This document shows positions 1 to 8,951 of a stretch of DNA of 64,000 nucleotides, one piece after another (the stretch's first letter is position 1; the number at the start of each line of letters is the position of its first letter). Origin of the DNA: Lacrimispora xylanisolvens (lineage in GTDB: Bacteria > Bacillota > Clostridia > Lachnospirales > Lachnospiraceae); the NCBI GenBank assembly GCA_017084465.1, contig CP070896.1, forward strand, positions 3,709,501 to 3,773,500, read 5' to 3'. The notes under the pieces were generated by a model. The model worked only from the letters and a program-made list of their open reading frames with translations. It had not been told where the DNA came from and searched no databases. Made by a program: the position numbers and the translations under genes.

Positions 1-1305
1 CTTCTGATGAAAAAAGTAAATATCATGATGTCCGGCGGAAGTGCTCCTGATATCGTATTCACCTATAATCAGGGTCTCTTCAACAGCTTTGCCCAGGCCG
101 GTGGTCTTACCGATTTAACTGAGGCTTATGAAAAGAACGGCGCAGATATTAAGAAATTCGTTGCAGATGCTCAGAACATGGGACAGATTGATGGAAAGCA
201 GTTTGCAATTATGAAACAGAGAGGTGTTGAATCTCCTCGTCATACAGCTTATATCCGTCAGGACTGGCTGGATAAACTTGGAATGCAGATGCCTAAAACC
301 AAAGAAGAGCTTACTGCTTATTTACAGGCAGTAAAAGATAAAAACCCTGGCGGCGTAGAAAATGTAATTCCTTGGGCTATGAGCGGACGTAATGATACTG
401 AAAAGGGCTATATCAATTACCTTGGTTCTTATGTAAACCTTGCAGGAGATAAGGATGCTTATGTATACAGTGAAGCTTATATGGCTGTAGCTCCTGGCGC
501 TGTTGATGGTATTAAAAAATTAAATGAACTTTATAACAAAGGGCTTATTAATAAAGATTTTGCAACTGATACAAACGAAGATCTTTACAAGGCTCAGGTA
601 ACAGCTGGTAACGTTGGTTTCTTCCTTGATGATACAGAAAGTCCATGGAACTATATCACTGTATTAAATCAGAGCGCAGGCGGAAGAACTTTCGTTCCTG
701 TACAGTGCTTTGAACTGGCTGATGGTTCTTATCGTACACCATTTGAGCCTAGATACGGTATGTTTGTAATGGTACCAAAGAGCAGCGAGAAGAAGGCAGA
801 TGCCTGCATGAAGTATTTAAACTGGATGGCAGATCCGGCAGTTGCTGAGAATATCGTATTTACTGCAGAACACAAGAGAGATGAAAGCGGAGTTCCGATT
901 AAGTTAACTAGTGAAGAGCTTTCTTCCAAGGGATATCCAGGAACCTGTGATGACTTAAATATCGTTAACCTTGCTATGGATTGGACTAAAAATAAGGATT
1001 CAATCGTTTCTAAATGGGTGAAAGATCAGTCTGTTGAGTGGGAAACCCCTGATTGGTTCTCTAATTTCTATGATGTTCGTTCCGAAGGAAAGTTCCGTTT
1101 CCCTGTATATGCTAACATTTCACAGGCAGAAGCTGATTACGGTAAGAATGTTGAGAACTTAATGGTAGGTTATGTTTACAAGCTGATCAGCTGTACACCG
1201 GATCAGTTCGATAGTCTGCAGAAGACAGAATATGACAACCTTGTAAACGCAGGGCTGCAGAAGATTCTTGACGCGAGAGCAGAATATTTTGACACAATAA
1301 AGTAA
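1..1305 (+). CDS. Extracellular sugar-binding lipoprotein of an ABC importer, 5' end missing
   Basis: The frame is open through the left edge (sense codons at 1-6), so the ATG at 7 is internal and the signal peptide lies outside the window. The visible 434 residues start in the SGGSAPDIVF stretch typical of family 1 / LipO-type solute-binding proteins and continue with aromatic-rich segments (ESPWNYITVL, WETPDWFSNFYDV) usual for sugar-binding lobes. Such proteins catch oligosaccharides outside the membrane and pass them to a two-permease ABC importer, presumably encoded upstream. The next genes are pectin-related, so an oligogalacturonide or rhamnogalacturonide ligand is a reasonable inference, not something the sequence shows. 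Confidence 0.85.
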   Translation, partial: LLMKKVNIMMSGGSAPDIVFTYNQGLFNSFAQAGGLTDLTEAYEKNGADIKKFVADAQNMGQIDGKQFAIMKQRGVESPRHTAYIRQDWLDKLGMQMPKTKEELTAYLQAVKDKNPGGVENVIPWAMSGRNDTEKGYINYLGSYVNLAGDKDAYVYSEAYMAVAPGAVDGIKKLNELYNKGLINKDFATDTNEDLYKAQVTAGNVGFFLDDTESPWNYITVLNQSAGGRTFVPVQCFELADGSYRTPFEPRYGMFVMVPKSSEKKADACMKYLNWMADPAVAENIVFTAEHKRDESGVPIKLTSEELSSKGYPGTCDDLNIVNLAMDWTKNKDSIVSKWVKDQSVEWETPDWFSNFYDVRSEGKFRFPVYANISQAEADYGKNVENLMVGYVYKLISCTPDQFDSLQKTEYDNLVNAGLQKILDARAEYFDTIK

Positions 1306-1334
1306 TTCCTTAACGGGGCAGCAGGCTATAAGAA

Positions 1335-1397
1335 GCTCGTTACAGCTCTTTCTCATCGAAATAAGGATGATGCCGGGAAGCTGTAACGGGCTTTTTT
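1335..1397 (+). terminator. Rho-independent terminator after the binding-protein gene
   Basis: Arms gctcGTTACAGCT (from 1335) and AGCTGTAACgggc (to about 1390) pair over 13 bp, closed by a long loop and followed by a run of T. It sits 30 bp after the stop of the binding-protein gene and separates it from the convergent AraC gene. Confidence 0.8.
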
Positions 1398-1412
1398 CTG
1401 CCCATCTGATCG

Positions 1413-2329
1413 TTAAAGAATTGTCGGAATGCTGTTTCCGCCTCCATCTTTACGGAATTCAGAGGGCGACTGGCTGCAATACTTTTGAAAGATTCGGTTA
1501 AATTGTGAAAAGCTTGTAAATCCGCATTCTTCCGCCAGTTCAGAAATCTTCTTTTTCGTGTTTAACAGCAGGTATTGCACGTTTCGAATCCGTGTCATCT
1601 GAATGTATTGGGTCAGGGTGTAACCAGTCACATCTTTAAACTGATGGGACAGATAGTAAGGACTGATATAAAATTCCCTGGAAAGGGAGTCCAGTGTTAA
1701 TTCTTCTGAATAATGATTATGTATGAAGTTGGCAATGGTGTATATTTTTTGAGAAGCTTCATCTTTTAACGGTTCATTGGAATAGGTGTTAAAAGGTGCC
1801 AGCTGCCGTAATGTATAGAGAAATTCCACAAACATTCCGTGGACAATAAGCGATTTCAGTTCCGGTTCTTCGTCCTGAAAGGAGTAGCGGTAAATGCGGT
1901 TAAGTTTTTCATTAATCAGCTGCTGCTGTTTGGAAGGAAAACGGAAAATCGGCAGTGGTGAGTAAAATGGTTCAAAAAGCTTCTGATAGGTTTCAGGCAT
2001 TCCCCAAAGTGAAGGGGGATACAAAAAAAACCGATGATCAGCCGTTTGCTGGGGGCACCTTTCTGATATTCGGAGCGGTGCAGCACCGATGGGCGAAGAA
2101 GTACGATATCACCGGATCGTATTGAATAAGGGATACCTTCTACCAGATGGTATGCCTGGGGACTGATCAGTATCATCAGTTCATAAAAGGAATGAAAATG
2201 CTGAAATGGCATGTTGATATCAAAGGATCGTTCATCATAATCAAAGTAATAATAAAGAGAGTGCTGGATATCGTTAATGGTGATATTATGTCTTTTCTTA
2301 TAAAGCAGTGTATCATCAGGATTTGTCAT
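1413..2329 (-). CDS. AraC-family transcriptional regulator with cupin sensor domain (frameshifted)
   Basis: The N-terminal part, starting at ATG 2329 behind AGGTGG, is a cupin-like effector domain (FHSFYELMILISP, HLVEGIPYSIRSGDIVLLRP, LHRSEYQKG). The C-terminal part has two AraC helix-turn-helix units (LTLDSLSREFYISPYYLSHQF and ISELAEECGFTSFSQFNRIF). The halves are in different frames; adding one base to the A8 run at 2023-2030 joins them as IIGFF-LYPPSLWG with no missing residues, about 305 aa, the normal length. AraC/cupin proteins next to sugar importers usually activate them on binding the sugar. This gene sits between the binding protein and GH105, so it probably controls the pectin locus. 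Confidence 0.85.
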
Positions 2330-2499
2330 AGGAACCACCTTTATACTTTCTATGGAATAGTCATGTATCGGATATTCATTATAGCAGAATGATGACAAGA
2401 TGTGCAATACATTGGCAAATAAAAAAGAAAAATATTGTAGAGATTGCAATTTGCCCCAACTATTTCGTTGGCTGGCAGCAGAAAGGAAGTGGCAAAAGA

Positions 2500-3573
2500 A
2501 TGGAAAATTTAAAAGAAAAAATAAATCTGCTTGTATCCAGCTTTGAAAAGATTCTGTATGATGAAGATGATATCTTTTTAAAAAACATGCAGACAAATAA
2601 TCTGGCTGGAGACAATCCGGAACGGTACCGCTATTGGGAATGGACACAGGGAGTAGGCTTATTCGGGTTATGGAAGATCTATGAAGAAACCGGTGAAGAA
2701 GAAATTATAGAGAAACTGAATAAGTATTATGAAAGACAGCTTACCATTGGTTTGCCTGCCCGTAATATTAACACAACAGCTCCTCTTCTGGCTTTAACCT
2801 ATCTGGTTGAGAAAGACGGAAATGAGACTTATATGGAAATCTGCCGGGACTGGGCACAGTGGCTTGTAGATGAACTTCCCAAAACAGAAGAAGGCGGATT
2901 TCAGCACCTGACTTCTGATACTTTAAATGAGCAGGAACTTTGGGATGACACCCTCTTTATGTCCGTTTTATTCCTTGCCCGTATGGGTGTGATTCTTAAG
3001 AAGCAGGAATGGATTGATGAGGCTGAATATCAGTTCCTGATCCATGTAAAATATCTGGCTGACAAGACCGGCCTTTGGTATCATGGCTGGACGTTCCATG
3101 GCTGTCATAACTTCGCCGGCGCATTCTGGGGAAGAGGCAACAGCTGGATTACAATGGCAATTCCGGAACTGTTCGGCATCATTCCATGCAGCGGTGCTGT
3201 CAAACACTATTTAACAGAAGCATTAAAAAATCAGATTGATGCATTGGTTTCTTACCAGAACGAAAACGGCATGTGGCATACAGTCATTGATGACAATACC
3301 TCTTATGTTGAGGCCAGTGCAACCTGTGGTTTTGGTTATGGAATATTAAAGGCGGTTCATTTAGGACTTGTAGATGCCTCTTTTGAGGCAAGTGCCAGAA
3401 AGGCTCTTCTGCCCGTTCTTCAGTGTATTGATACAGAAGGTGTGGTGCATCAGGTATCCTATGGAACACCTATGGGAAGAGAAAGTGTACAGTTCTATAA
3501 AGATATTGAACTTCGTCCAATGCCATACGGACAGGCAATGGCTATGCTGTTCCTGTTAGAAGCATCAAAATAA
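2500..3573 (+). CDS. Glycoside hydrolase family 105, unsaturated rhamnogalacturonyl/glucuronyl hydrolase
   Basis: The 357-residue protein is an (alpha/alpha)6-barrel of the GH105 (YteR/YesR) type. It shows the family's LWDDTLFMSVLFLARMG segment containing the catalytic Asp (about residue 150) and the HNFAGAFWGRGNSW motif of the substrate pocket. These enzymes remove the unsaturated uronic acid left on oligosaccharides after pectate or rhamnogalacturonan lyase action, working in the cytoplasm on imported products; no signal peptide is seen. The start at 2500 is chosen because AAAGGAAG lies 10 bases upstream; the frame is open further upstream but without a ribosome site. It fits with the neighbouring importer and AraC regulator. 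Confidence 0.9.
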   Translation: MENLKEKINLLVSSFEKILYDEDDIFLKNMQTNNLAGDNPERYRYWEWTQGVGLFGLWKIYEETGEEEIIEKLNKYYERQLTIGLPARNINTTAPLLALTYLVEKDGNETYMEICRDWAQWLVDELPKTEEGGFQHLTSDTLNEQELWDDTLFMSVLFLARMGVILKKQEWIDEAEYQFLIHVKYLADKTGLWYHGWTFHGCHNFAGAFWGRGNSWITMAIPELFGIIPCSGAVKHYLTEALKNQIDALVSYQNENGMWHTVIDDNTSYVEASATCGFGYGILKAVHLGLVDASFEASARKALLPVLQCIDTEGVVHQVSYGTPMGRESVQFYKDIELRPMPYGQAMAMLFLLEASK

Positions 3574-3581
3574 TAAAAGAC

Positions 3582-3618
3582 AAAGGGCGGACCCATTTTA
3601 CGGCAATCCGCTCTTTTA
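3582..3618 (+). terminator. Terminator after GH105
   Basis: AAAGGGCGGA (3582-3591) pairs with TCCGCTCTTT (3607-3616) around a 15-base loop, with a short T tract inside the 3' arm. The next gene starts 15 bases later, so read-through is also possible. Confidence 0.6.
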
Positions 3619-3632
3619 CTATGGAGGATAAA

Positions 3633-4314
3633 ATGAGCACAGACTTAGAATTACTGGCAGCCTATAAACCAGTCATCATGCAGGATAAAAGAGCCTTTTG
3701 TAATTACAGCCATGGGATGTACTATTTTCCGGGAAACAAAGAAAAGCGATTCATTTCCAAAACGTGAGATTGCTATTAATAAGGAAGAAGTGGATTTTGC
3801 AATCGAGTATGCCATCTGGTATGATTATGATATCCAGCATTTATATGAGCTGGAGCATGTCTGGGTTTATGTTGACTATAATGGCAGGGTAAAAAAAGTG
3901 GAAGCCAGCTTCCATGGCAAGTTTTTAAATATGGTAGACTTAGAAAATGGTGAGCTGATCCTGGAGGACGGTACCCATCCAGTAGTCTATGCCCAGCCTG
4001 GCAAGCACGCACTTGTGCCTGATCCCAGAGTGATCAGAATGATACCGGCCTGGTTAGAGAGCTGCCAGGAGATGGCAGGGTTAGACGGTGTCCTGGTTCA
4101 GGATATGTTTGAGGATCAGATTCATACCGATGATGAGCTGCAGAAAATGACAGAGATATATATTAAGGAAGTATTTGGGTTTAGGCCTTCTCTGGAATTT
4201 GTACCATTTACCCTGGAGAATGACAAGCTGATGTCCTGGGAAGAATTGAAAGATTCCATTCCGGACCGTGTTAACAAACAGATTGCAGTGATTAAAGATT
4301 ACTTTCACAAATAA
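3633..4314 (+). CDS. Conserved hypothetical protein of the pectin locus (frameshifted)
   Basis: I do not recognise a family. The best start is ATG 3633 (preceded by ATGGAGG), giving MSTDLELLAAYKPV and so on; this frame closes soon, but removing one A from AAAA at 3759-3762 links it as KRFISK-REIAINKEEVDFA to the long downstream frame, about 226 residues in all. The protein is acidic and soluble, rich in aromatic and beta-type segments (HVWVYVDYNGRVKKVEASFHG), with no signal peptide or membrane segment. It lies in the same orientation as GH105 and only 15 bases after that gene's hairpin, so a role in processing pectin fragments is plausible but unproven. Confidence 0.6.
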
Positions 4315-4317
4315 AGA

Positions 4318-4349
4318 AAGAGGGTGCAGGAAAGCACCCTCCTTTTTAA
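4318..4349. terminator. Bidirectional terminator between converging genes
   Basis: GAGGGTGC and GCACCCTC form a perfect 8-bp stem with an AGGAAA loop, followed by CTTTTT on the plus strand and preceded by A-rich sequence that gives T on the minus strand. It can end both the 3633-4314 gene and the opposite 4351-6024 gene. Confidence 0.8.
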
Positions 4350-4350
4350 G

Positions 4351-6024
4351 TCAATAGGCGGACGGAACCGCACGAAGTGATATTGTATGCTTAAAGCAGG
4401 TAAAGTCTGTAAAATAGACCGTATAACAGTCCTGTGACCGTCCCTGGCTTCCAAACTTGCCTGCTACATAATTATGTGCACCAAAGCCAGGTCCGGCTGT
4501 AATGGCGTATTTACCCTTGGAAGCAGTAACAGTCCCTTCTCTTGCCACAATTCCACCACCTGCATTTCCTTCAGAGATGAAATAAGGGGATTCCACCCGG
4601 CATCCTGCGTCAAATGCAAGTTCTACACGCAGGGGAGCCCGGTCAATTCCGGCAGTTTCTATGGTGATATCAACCCCATCCTCTGCCTCTGTAACAATCA
4701 GAACAAAATTCATGTCAGGACCATGCAATTTTTCTCTCTTTGAATGATCCATCTTCCACCAGTCCGCAGTGTCCTGAGGTTCCTGAAATGGAAGGTAGTA
4801 CCAGCCCGCCATTTTCTGATTCAGTACAAATCCCTCTTCTCCTGGAAGCTGTACCAGGTTCTCCGGAACGAAGTATCTGTGTTCACAGAAGCTTGCACCA
4901 ATTTTCATACTGACACATAAATCCCCATGTACAAAATAGAGGAAGGAAGGGCTGCTTTTTAAAATGGAACAGGAATAAGCTTCTCTGCGAAGCCGTACAA
5001 TTCCGGAATCAGTATAGTGATGGCAGTAGTGAGTCAGAATCTTGCTTTCCTCATATTCAAATTCGCCCAGTTCAGGAAGAAGCATGAAATGAATCAGCCA
5101 GTCCAAAGGTCCGATTCCTTTTGCTACAGCCTGATCCATGATAAAGCAGGCGGCCTGTAAAAAGGTCTCGTTGTGGAATTTGATTCCCATATATAAATAT
5201 TCCAGATAATATCCGGTCGGAAAAATCCTTGTGCCCCGATCCTGCCTTGTGGAGTTATTGGTAAAGATACTTCCGTCCGGCTCTATATAGTGAAGCATCA
5301 TGGTTAAATTTCTTTTAACAGGCTCATACCAGGAATCGTCACCGGTTGCCATAGCCAGCATGATCATAGCGTTATTATTAACCAGGTTATATCCTCCTGC
5401 CGACCGTTCTGCATATTCTCCGTCCTCATTGCAGTCGCAGCCTTCGATTAAGAATTTCTCTGCCCCTTTCTTCATGGATTCATCAGAAGTGAGGCGATAG
5501 AGCATCATTAAAGTGGAAGCAATGGCCCAACGGTGGTTGGGAGTGTGGAATCCCCCGTTTATCATGGCCTTTCCGCCTTTAACCAGAATGGATTCCATAA
5601 CAGGCATAAGAGTAGAAAGCATGGTCCGTTCCATAGAAGGGCAGTCTTCCTTCCCTGACAGCCGGTTCAAATAAATATAAGCGGGCAGAAGTCCGTCAAT
5701 GCAAAATGCTGTATCTGCACCAGAATAAAAATTACAGTTTATAAGGTCAAAAAATCCGTTTTCCCGCTGACCGTTTGCAATATAGGAGAGAGCGATGGAA
5801 ATTCTATTGTAAATATCTTCATTGCCGTAAAAACGGCTTTTACTGTTAAATAGACAGGCGGTCATGGTTGTCACCTGAAAGATGGCAAGTTTTGGCTCTA
5901 CCAGTCCGTCATGATCACGAAAACCTCCATAGAATTCTGAGTTCTCATCCATGACCTGCTGATTCATTATCTCTTCTGTTTTCCGGTCGCTGTATAAAAT
6001 GATTTTTTCGTAATGTTTTTTCAT
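4351..6024 (-). CDS. Putative (alpha/alpha)-toroid carbohydrate-active enzyme (heparinase II/III-like architecture)
   Basis: The 557-residue soluble protein is intact. Its first two thirds are alpha-helical repeats with conserved aromatic/acidic patches (NFYSGADTAFCIDGLLPAYI, GFHTPNHRWAIASTLMMLYR, EPDGSIFTNN). The last third is beta-rich (GREGTV-type strands, QDCYTVYFTDF). That order, helical toroid then beta-sandwich, resembles heparinase II/III and related polysaccharide lyases, and the NHRW and PDGS patches are where such enzymes keep catalytic residues. I cannot name a CAZy family from sequence alone. No signal peptide is visible, so it would act on imported oligosaccharides. It faces the GH105 group convergently. 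The start at 6024 has a GGAG box 12 bases upstream. Confidence 0.55.
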   Translation of the reverse strand: MKKHYEKIILYSDRKTEEIMNQQVMDENSEFYGGFRDHDGLVEPKLAIFQVTTMTACLFNSKSRFYGNEDIYNRISIALSYIANGQRENGFFDLINCNFYSGADTAFCIDGLLPAYIYLNRLSGKEDCPSMERTMLSTLMPVMESILVKGGKAMINGGFHTPNHRWAIASTLMMLYRLTSDESMKKGAEKFLIEGCDCNEDGEYAERSAGGYNLVNNNAMIMLAMATGDDSWYEPVKRNLTMMLHYIEPDGSIFTNNSTRQDRGTRIFPTGYYLEYLYMGIKFHNETFLQAACFIMDQAVAKGIGPLDWLIHFMLLPELGEFEYEESKILTHYCHHYTDSGIVRLRREAYSCSILKSSPSFLYFVHGDLCVSMKIGASFCEHRYFVPENLVQLPGEEGFVLNQKMAGWYYLPFQEPQDTADWWKMDHSKREKLHGPDMNFVLIVTEAEDGVDITIETAGIDRAPLRVELAFDAGCRVESPYFISEGNAGGGIVAREGTVTASKGKYAITAGPGFGAHNYVAGKFGSQGRSQDCYTVYFTDFTCFKHTISLRAVPSAY

Positions 6025-6469
6025 AGATGCTCCATTCTCCGCAGTCTGCGGCTTAAGTCTTTGCCGTTTTTATTGTATCACGGGAGTCAGAGCGGAACAA
6101 TGCAGATGTTGCCAATTTGTTTTTTAAAGTTCGTAAAAATTGCGGTTCTTATTTAGAGAGTGAGGGCTGGGAGTAATTTCCTAATGGTTTGATGGGCAGA
6201 CATGATAAAAAAATGGAGCACCGCAGGATTGGGGAAATACGGTACTCCTAAGAAGAGTTACATAAAGTATAACGCAAGAAAACGGTTAAGTAAAGATAAA
6301 TATGTAATTTTTTTTATTAATTAGTGAAAACTTTAGAAAAACAATGGGTATTTGAGATTATATAAGTATGAACAACCGTGTTATTATGCAGTTGAAAATT
6401 AATTTCATATTGAACAGGTTGCTGCATAGATTATACCATATGCTCCATCTGAGATTGCAGGAGGTGCGA
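6025..6469. other. 445-bp divergent intergenic region
   Basis: It separates the minus-strand toroid enzyme from the plus-strand subtilase, so both promoters should lie here; I find no convincing -35/-10 pair. The only clear structure is an imperfect hairpin at 6215-6248 (GGAG-c-ACCG against CGGT-a-CTCC, 16-base loop) without a T tract. The last 200 bases are very AT-rich, including an uninterrupted T8 run near 6309. Confidence 0.5.
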
Positions 6470-8140
6470 ATGGAAAAAATTCTGGACAATCGATATTATG
6501 ATTTGATTATTAGCAATGCACTGGTCACTTCGTATAATACGGGTGATAACATTACCATGATGAACGATTTGTTTTCTCTGCTTCATATTCCAAAGGATCA
6601 TATGGAGCCATGTGATCTTGGAGTAAATGCCTATCACAGCTTTCCAGAGTTATATACACTGGAATCGGTTGTCAGCATGGAAAATACCGGTGAAGAATCA
6701 AGACAGATCGCTGCTACCCAGGGCCTGTTCGGCAGAGGCGTCATAGTGGGAATTGTTGATACAGGGATTGACTACCGTCATCCAGCCTTTATGAATAATG
6801 ACAGAACCAGCCGTATTCTTTCTATATGGGATCAGACAGTGGACGGTACACCCCCCTCAGGCTTTAACTTTGGATCGGAATACACAAAGGATCTGATTAA
6901 TTTTGCTCTTCTTTCCCAATATCCCTATAATATTGTTCCGACCAATGATCCCTATCGGCATGGAACTGCAATTGCAAGCGTTATCGCAGGACGCTCCAAC
7001 GATAAGGAAGGATTCAGTGGAGTAGTACCCCAGGCTGATTTAGTGGTGGTAAAGTTAAAGCAGGCAAAAGAAAATTTAAAAAGGCTGTTTTGCATTCCAA
7101 CAGATGCCCTGTGCTATCAGGAATCAGATATTATATTAGGAATAAGGTATTTACTAAACGTCTCAAACAAGTTAAACCGCCCCCTGGTAATCTGTCTGAC
7201 GCTGGGAACCAATCAGGGCGGACATGACGGACGCGGAGCTTTAAGCACCTATTTAGACAATCTGATGCTGCTGCCTAAAATAAGTATCATTACCTCCGCA
7301 GGTAATGAAGGAAACAGCGGCAGGCACTATTATGGGGATGTCACAGAAGAACCATTTTCTGACAGTTTCCAGTTAAACTCAGGAGGAATAGACAACGAAT
7401 ATAATATAGAAATCTGGCCCTATATCCCTTCCAGACTTTCCATACAGCTGACAGCACCCACCTGGGAAAGCTCTCAGGTTATTAAGCCTGCATTAGGACA
7501 GTGCCACAAGCTGAGTTTTCAATCGATTAAAACCAATGTATGGATAAATAATGTTTTATTTGAATCTGAGACTGGGAATCAGCTCATCCTGCTACGGTTC
7601 CGGAATATGGAACCGGGTATCTGGTATATCAGGCTGGATAATAAAGATGCGATACCGTTTTCATTTCATTGCTGGCTCCCATCAGGTAATTTGATCTCAA
7701 ATGAGACTTATTTTGTAAACTCCGATCCCAATACAACCATTACCATGCAGGGAGATACTGCAAATCTACTGTCTGTTACGGCATATAATCAAAATACTGG
7801 TGCCATTCTTGAACAGTCCAGCAGAGGATATACAAGGCTGGGAGGGATAAAACCGGATGTGGCGGCACCCGGGTATAATATTCCATGTGCAATACCGGAT
7901 TTTCAGTATGGAACAGCCACTGGAACCGGAGTAGCTGCGGCATATGCTGCCGGAATAGCTGTCAAAATCATAGAATGGGCATACATTAAAGGAAATTACA
8001 CTGCGATTACAGGAAACCAGATCAATCGCCTGATAATGAGAGCGGCAGAGCGGGACCCTGATGCTGTCTATCCCAATAATATCTGGGGGTATGGAAAAAT
8101 TAATGCTGAAAATATTTTTGATGAATTAGAAGACTTTTAA
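6470..8140 (+). CDS. S8 subtilisin-family protein of the clostridial Csp type, catalytic Ser replaced by Gly
   Basis: The 556-residue protein starts at 6470 behind AGGAGGTG; the frame is open upstream to 6368 without a ribosome site. It has the Asp motif VDTGIDYRHPAF (about residue 100), the His motif YRHGTAIASVIAGR, and the oxyanion Asn in TSAGNEGNSGRH. The Csp-type insert follows before the last motif. Where subtilases have GTSMAxP, this protein reads ATGTGVAAAYAAG: the nucleophile Ser is Gly (codon GGA). Clostridial CspA/CspC are similar dead proteases that signal during spore germination, while CspB is active. I infer a pseudoprotease or regulator. A holin-like gene follows at 8270. Confidence 0.85.
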   Translation: MEKILDNRYYDLIISNALVTSYNTGDNITMMNDLFSLLHIPKDHMEPCDLGVNAYHSFPELYTLESVVSMENTGEESRQIAATQGLFGRGVIVGIVDTGIDYRHPAFMNNDRTSRILSIWDQTVDGTPPSGFNFGSEYTKDLINFALLSQYPYNIVPTNDPYRHGTAIASVIAGRSNDKEGFSGVVPQADLVVVKLKQAKENLKRLFCIPTDALCYQESDIILGIRYLLNVSNKLNRPLVICLTLGTNQGGHDGRGALSTYLDNLMLLPKISIITSAGNEGNSGRHYYGDVTEEPFSDSFQLNSGGIDNEYNIEIWPYIPSRLSIQLTAPTWESSQVIKPALGQCHKLSFQSIKTNVWINNVLFESETGNQLILLRFRNMEPGIWYIRLDNKDAIPFSFHCWLPSGNLISNETYFVNSDPNTTITMQGDTANLLSVTAYNQNTGAILEQSSRGYTRLGGIKPDVAAPGYNIPCAIPDFQYGTATGTGVAAAYAAGIAVKIIEWAYIKGNYTAITGNQINRLIMRAAERDPDAVYPNNIWGYGKINAENIFDELEDF

Positions 8141-8147
8141 ATACTGC

Positions 8148-8192
8148 CTCCTGACTGGTGAGAAGTACTTTCTGGTCAGGAGTCTTGTTGTA
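8148..8192 (+). terminator. Likely terminator after the subtilase
   Basis: CTCCTGAC (8148-8155) and GTCAGGAG (8175-8182) form a perfect 8-bp stem followed by TCTTGTTG. The T tract is weak, so termination may be partial. Confidence 0.55.
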
Positions 8193-8269
8193 ACCTTTAT
8201 GGGAAATCATGCATCCAATAAAAAGGGGAGTGTTTGTCTTTCCCCAAACAGGAAAGGAGGAGATTAGTA

Positions 8270-8566
8270 ATGATGGAGGAGATTCTTCGATATGTGAAAC
8301 CGGAATTGATTGTGGTGGCTTTGGTTTTGTATCTTCTGGGACAGGGTATTAAACAGAGTCAGACGATTAAAGATAAGTACATCCCGCTTATTAATGGGGC
8401 GGCAGGTATCATTCTTTGTGGAATTTATATTTTTGCAGTCAGTGAAACAGATACTCTGCAGAAGGCCGCCATGGCTGTGTTCAGTGCAATGACACAGGGC
8501 ATACTGGTTGCCGGGCTCAGCACGTATGTTAACCAGCTGATAAAACAGTGGGGAAAGCCTGATTAA
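8270..8566 (+). CDS. Phage-type holin family protein
   Basis: A 98-residue membrane protein with two or three hydrophobic segments (ELIVVALVLYLLGQ; NGAAGIILCGIYIFAV; MTQGILVAGLSTYV) and a charged C-terminal tail. This pattern and the QSQTIKDKYIPLINGAAGII stretch match the holin group found in Bacillota genomes (Phage_holin_5_2 / Hol44-like). The start at 8270 follows AAAGGAGGAG; an ATG three bases on is equally possible. Holins make membrane holes for endolysin release, but isolated clostridial copies like this, with no phage genes around, may have been taken over for host use. The neighbouring Csp-like protein hints at spores or surface biology (inference). Confidence 0.7.
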   Translation: MMEEILRYVKPELIVVALVLYLLGQGIKQSQTIKDKYIPLINGAAGIILCGIYIFAVSETDTLQKAAMAVFSAMTQGILVAGLSTYVNQLIKQWGKPD

Positions 8567-8592
8567 ACAGATCGCATATCCTGGTATGATTT

Positions 8593-8619
8593 GGCGGGTT
8601 ATCGGTAACCCGGCCCGCC
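8593..8619. other. Strong GC-rich hairpin between converging genes
   Basis: CGGGTTA-tcgg-TAACCCG (8595-8612) is a perfect 7-bp palindrome, extended by flanking GGC/GCC. There is no T tract on either strand, so it is not a classical terminator, though it lies exactly between the converging holin and 60-residue genes. Confidence 0.5.
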
Positions 8620-8801
8620 TACTTCCCGTCGCCTAATTCTTTTCTGACTCTGGGGTTAATGCCCCTGCGTTTCATCTCACCTAAGATGTTTTCGAATTCG
8701 TCCGGTGGAGCAGCAGGAGTCTTTATATCTCTGCTTGCTGCTTCCAACCGGTCGAATTCTTTTGCCAGTCTTATTTCGATTTCTTTCCTTTGGCGTTTCA
8801 A
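8619..8801 (-). CDS. 60-residue basic helical protein of unknown function
   Basis: The frame is longer, but the real start is most likely TTG at 8801: GGGAGGTGATCG stands directly upstream, followed by KRQRKEIEIRLAKEF. The product is strongly charged and helical, with a proline break (KTPAAPPDEF) and a basic tail (GEMKRRGINPRVRKEL). I do not recognise it; size and charge would suit a small regulator or a phage-remnant protein. The promoter/operator palindrome at 8814-8845 lies immediately upstream of its ribosome site. Confidence 0.6.
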   Translation of the reverse strand: MKRQRKEIEIRLAKEFDRLEAASRDIKTPAAPPDEFENILGEMKRRGINPRVRKELGDGK

Positions 8802-8813
8802 GCGATCACCTCC

Positions 8814-8845
8814 CAGAAAATTATATAACGTTGTATAATTTTCTG
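8814..8845. repeat. Perfect 12-bp inverted repeat upstream of the 60-residue gene
   Basis: CAGAAAATTATA and its exact complement TATAATTTTCTG are separated by 8 bases. On the minus strand the right part contains a TATAAT -10 box just before the GGGAGGTG ribosome site of the gene starting at 8801. Position and symmetry suit an operator for a dimeric regulator, possibly the small protein itself. Confidence 0.7.
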
Positions 8846-8881
8846 CTATCGGCGAGGAGTGGTGAATGAAATGGAAGAGAG

Positions 8882-8936
8882 GAAAAAAGTAAAACACCGG
8901 ACCACCTTGTATAAACAAGGGACTCCGGTGTTTCCA
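8882..8936 (-). terminator. Terminator of the tRNA operon
   Basis: Read on the minus strand, AACACCGGA(gtc)CCTTG pairs with CAAGG(tggt)CCGGTGTT around a short loop, followed by ttACTTTTTT. It lies 16 bases downstream of the last tRNA (Leu) and should end the seven-tRNA transcript. Confidence 0.8.
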
Positions 8937-8951
8937 TCAATTCATTATACA

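Noticed and set aside
3712..4314. Start of the unknown protein at ATG 3712
   Set aside because: No ribosome site there, and the upstream frame from 3633 joins smoothly after removing one A.
6470..8801. Prophage remnant suggested by a holin-like gene close to tRNA genes
   Set aside because: No integrase, portal, tail or lysin genes and no attachment-site repeat were seen; isolated holin-like genes are common in Clostridia.
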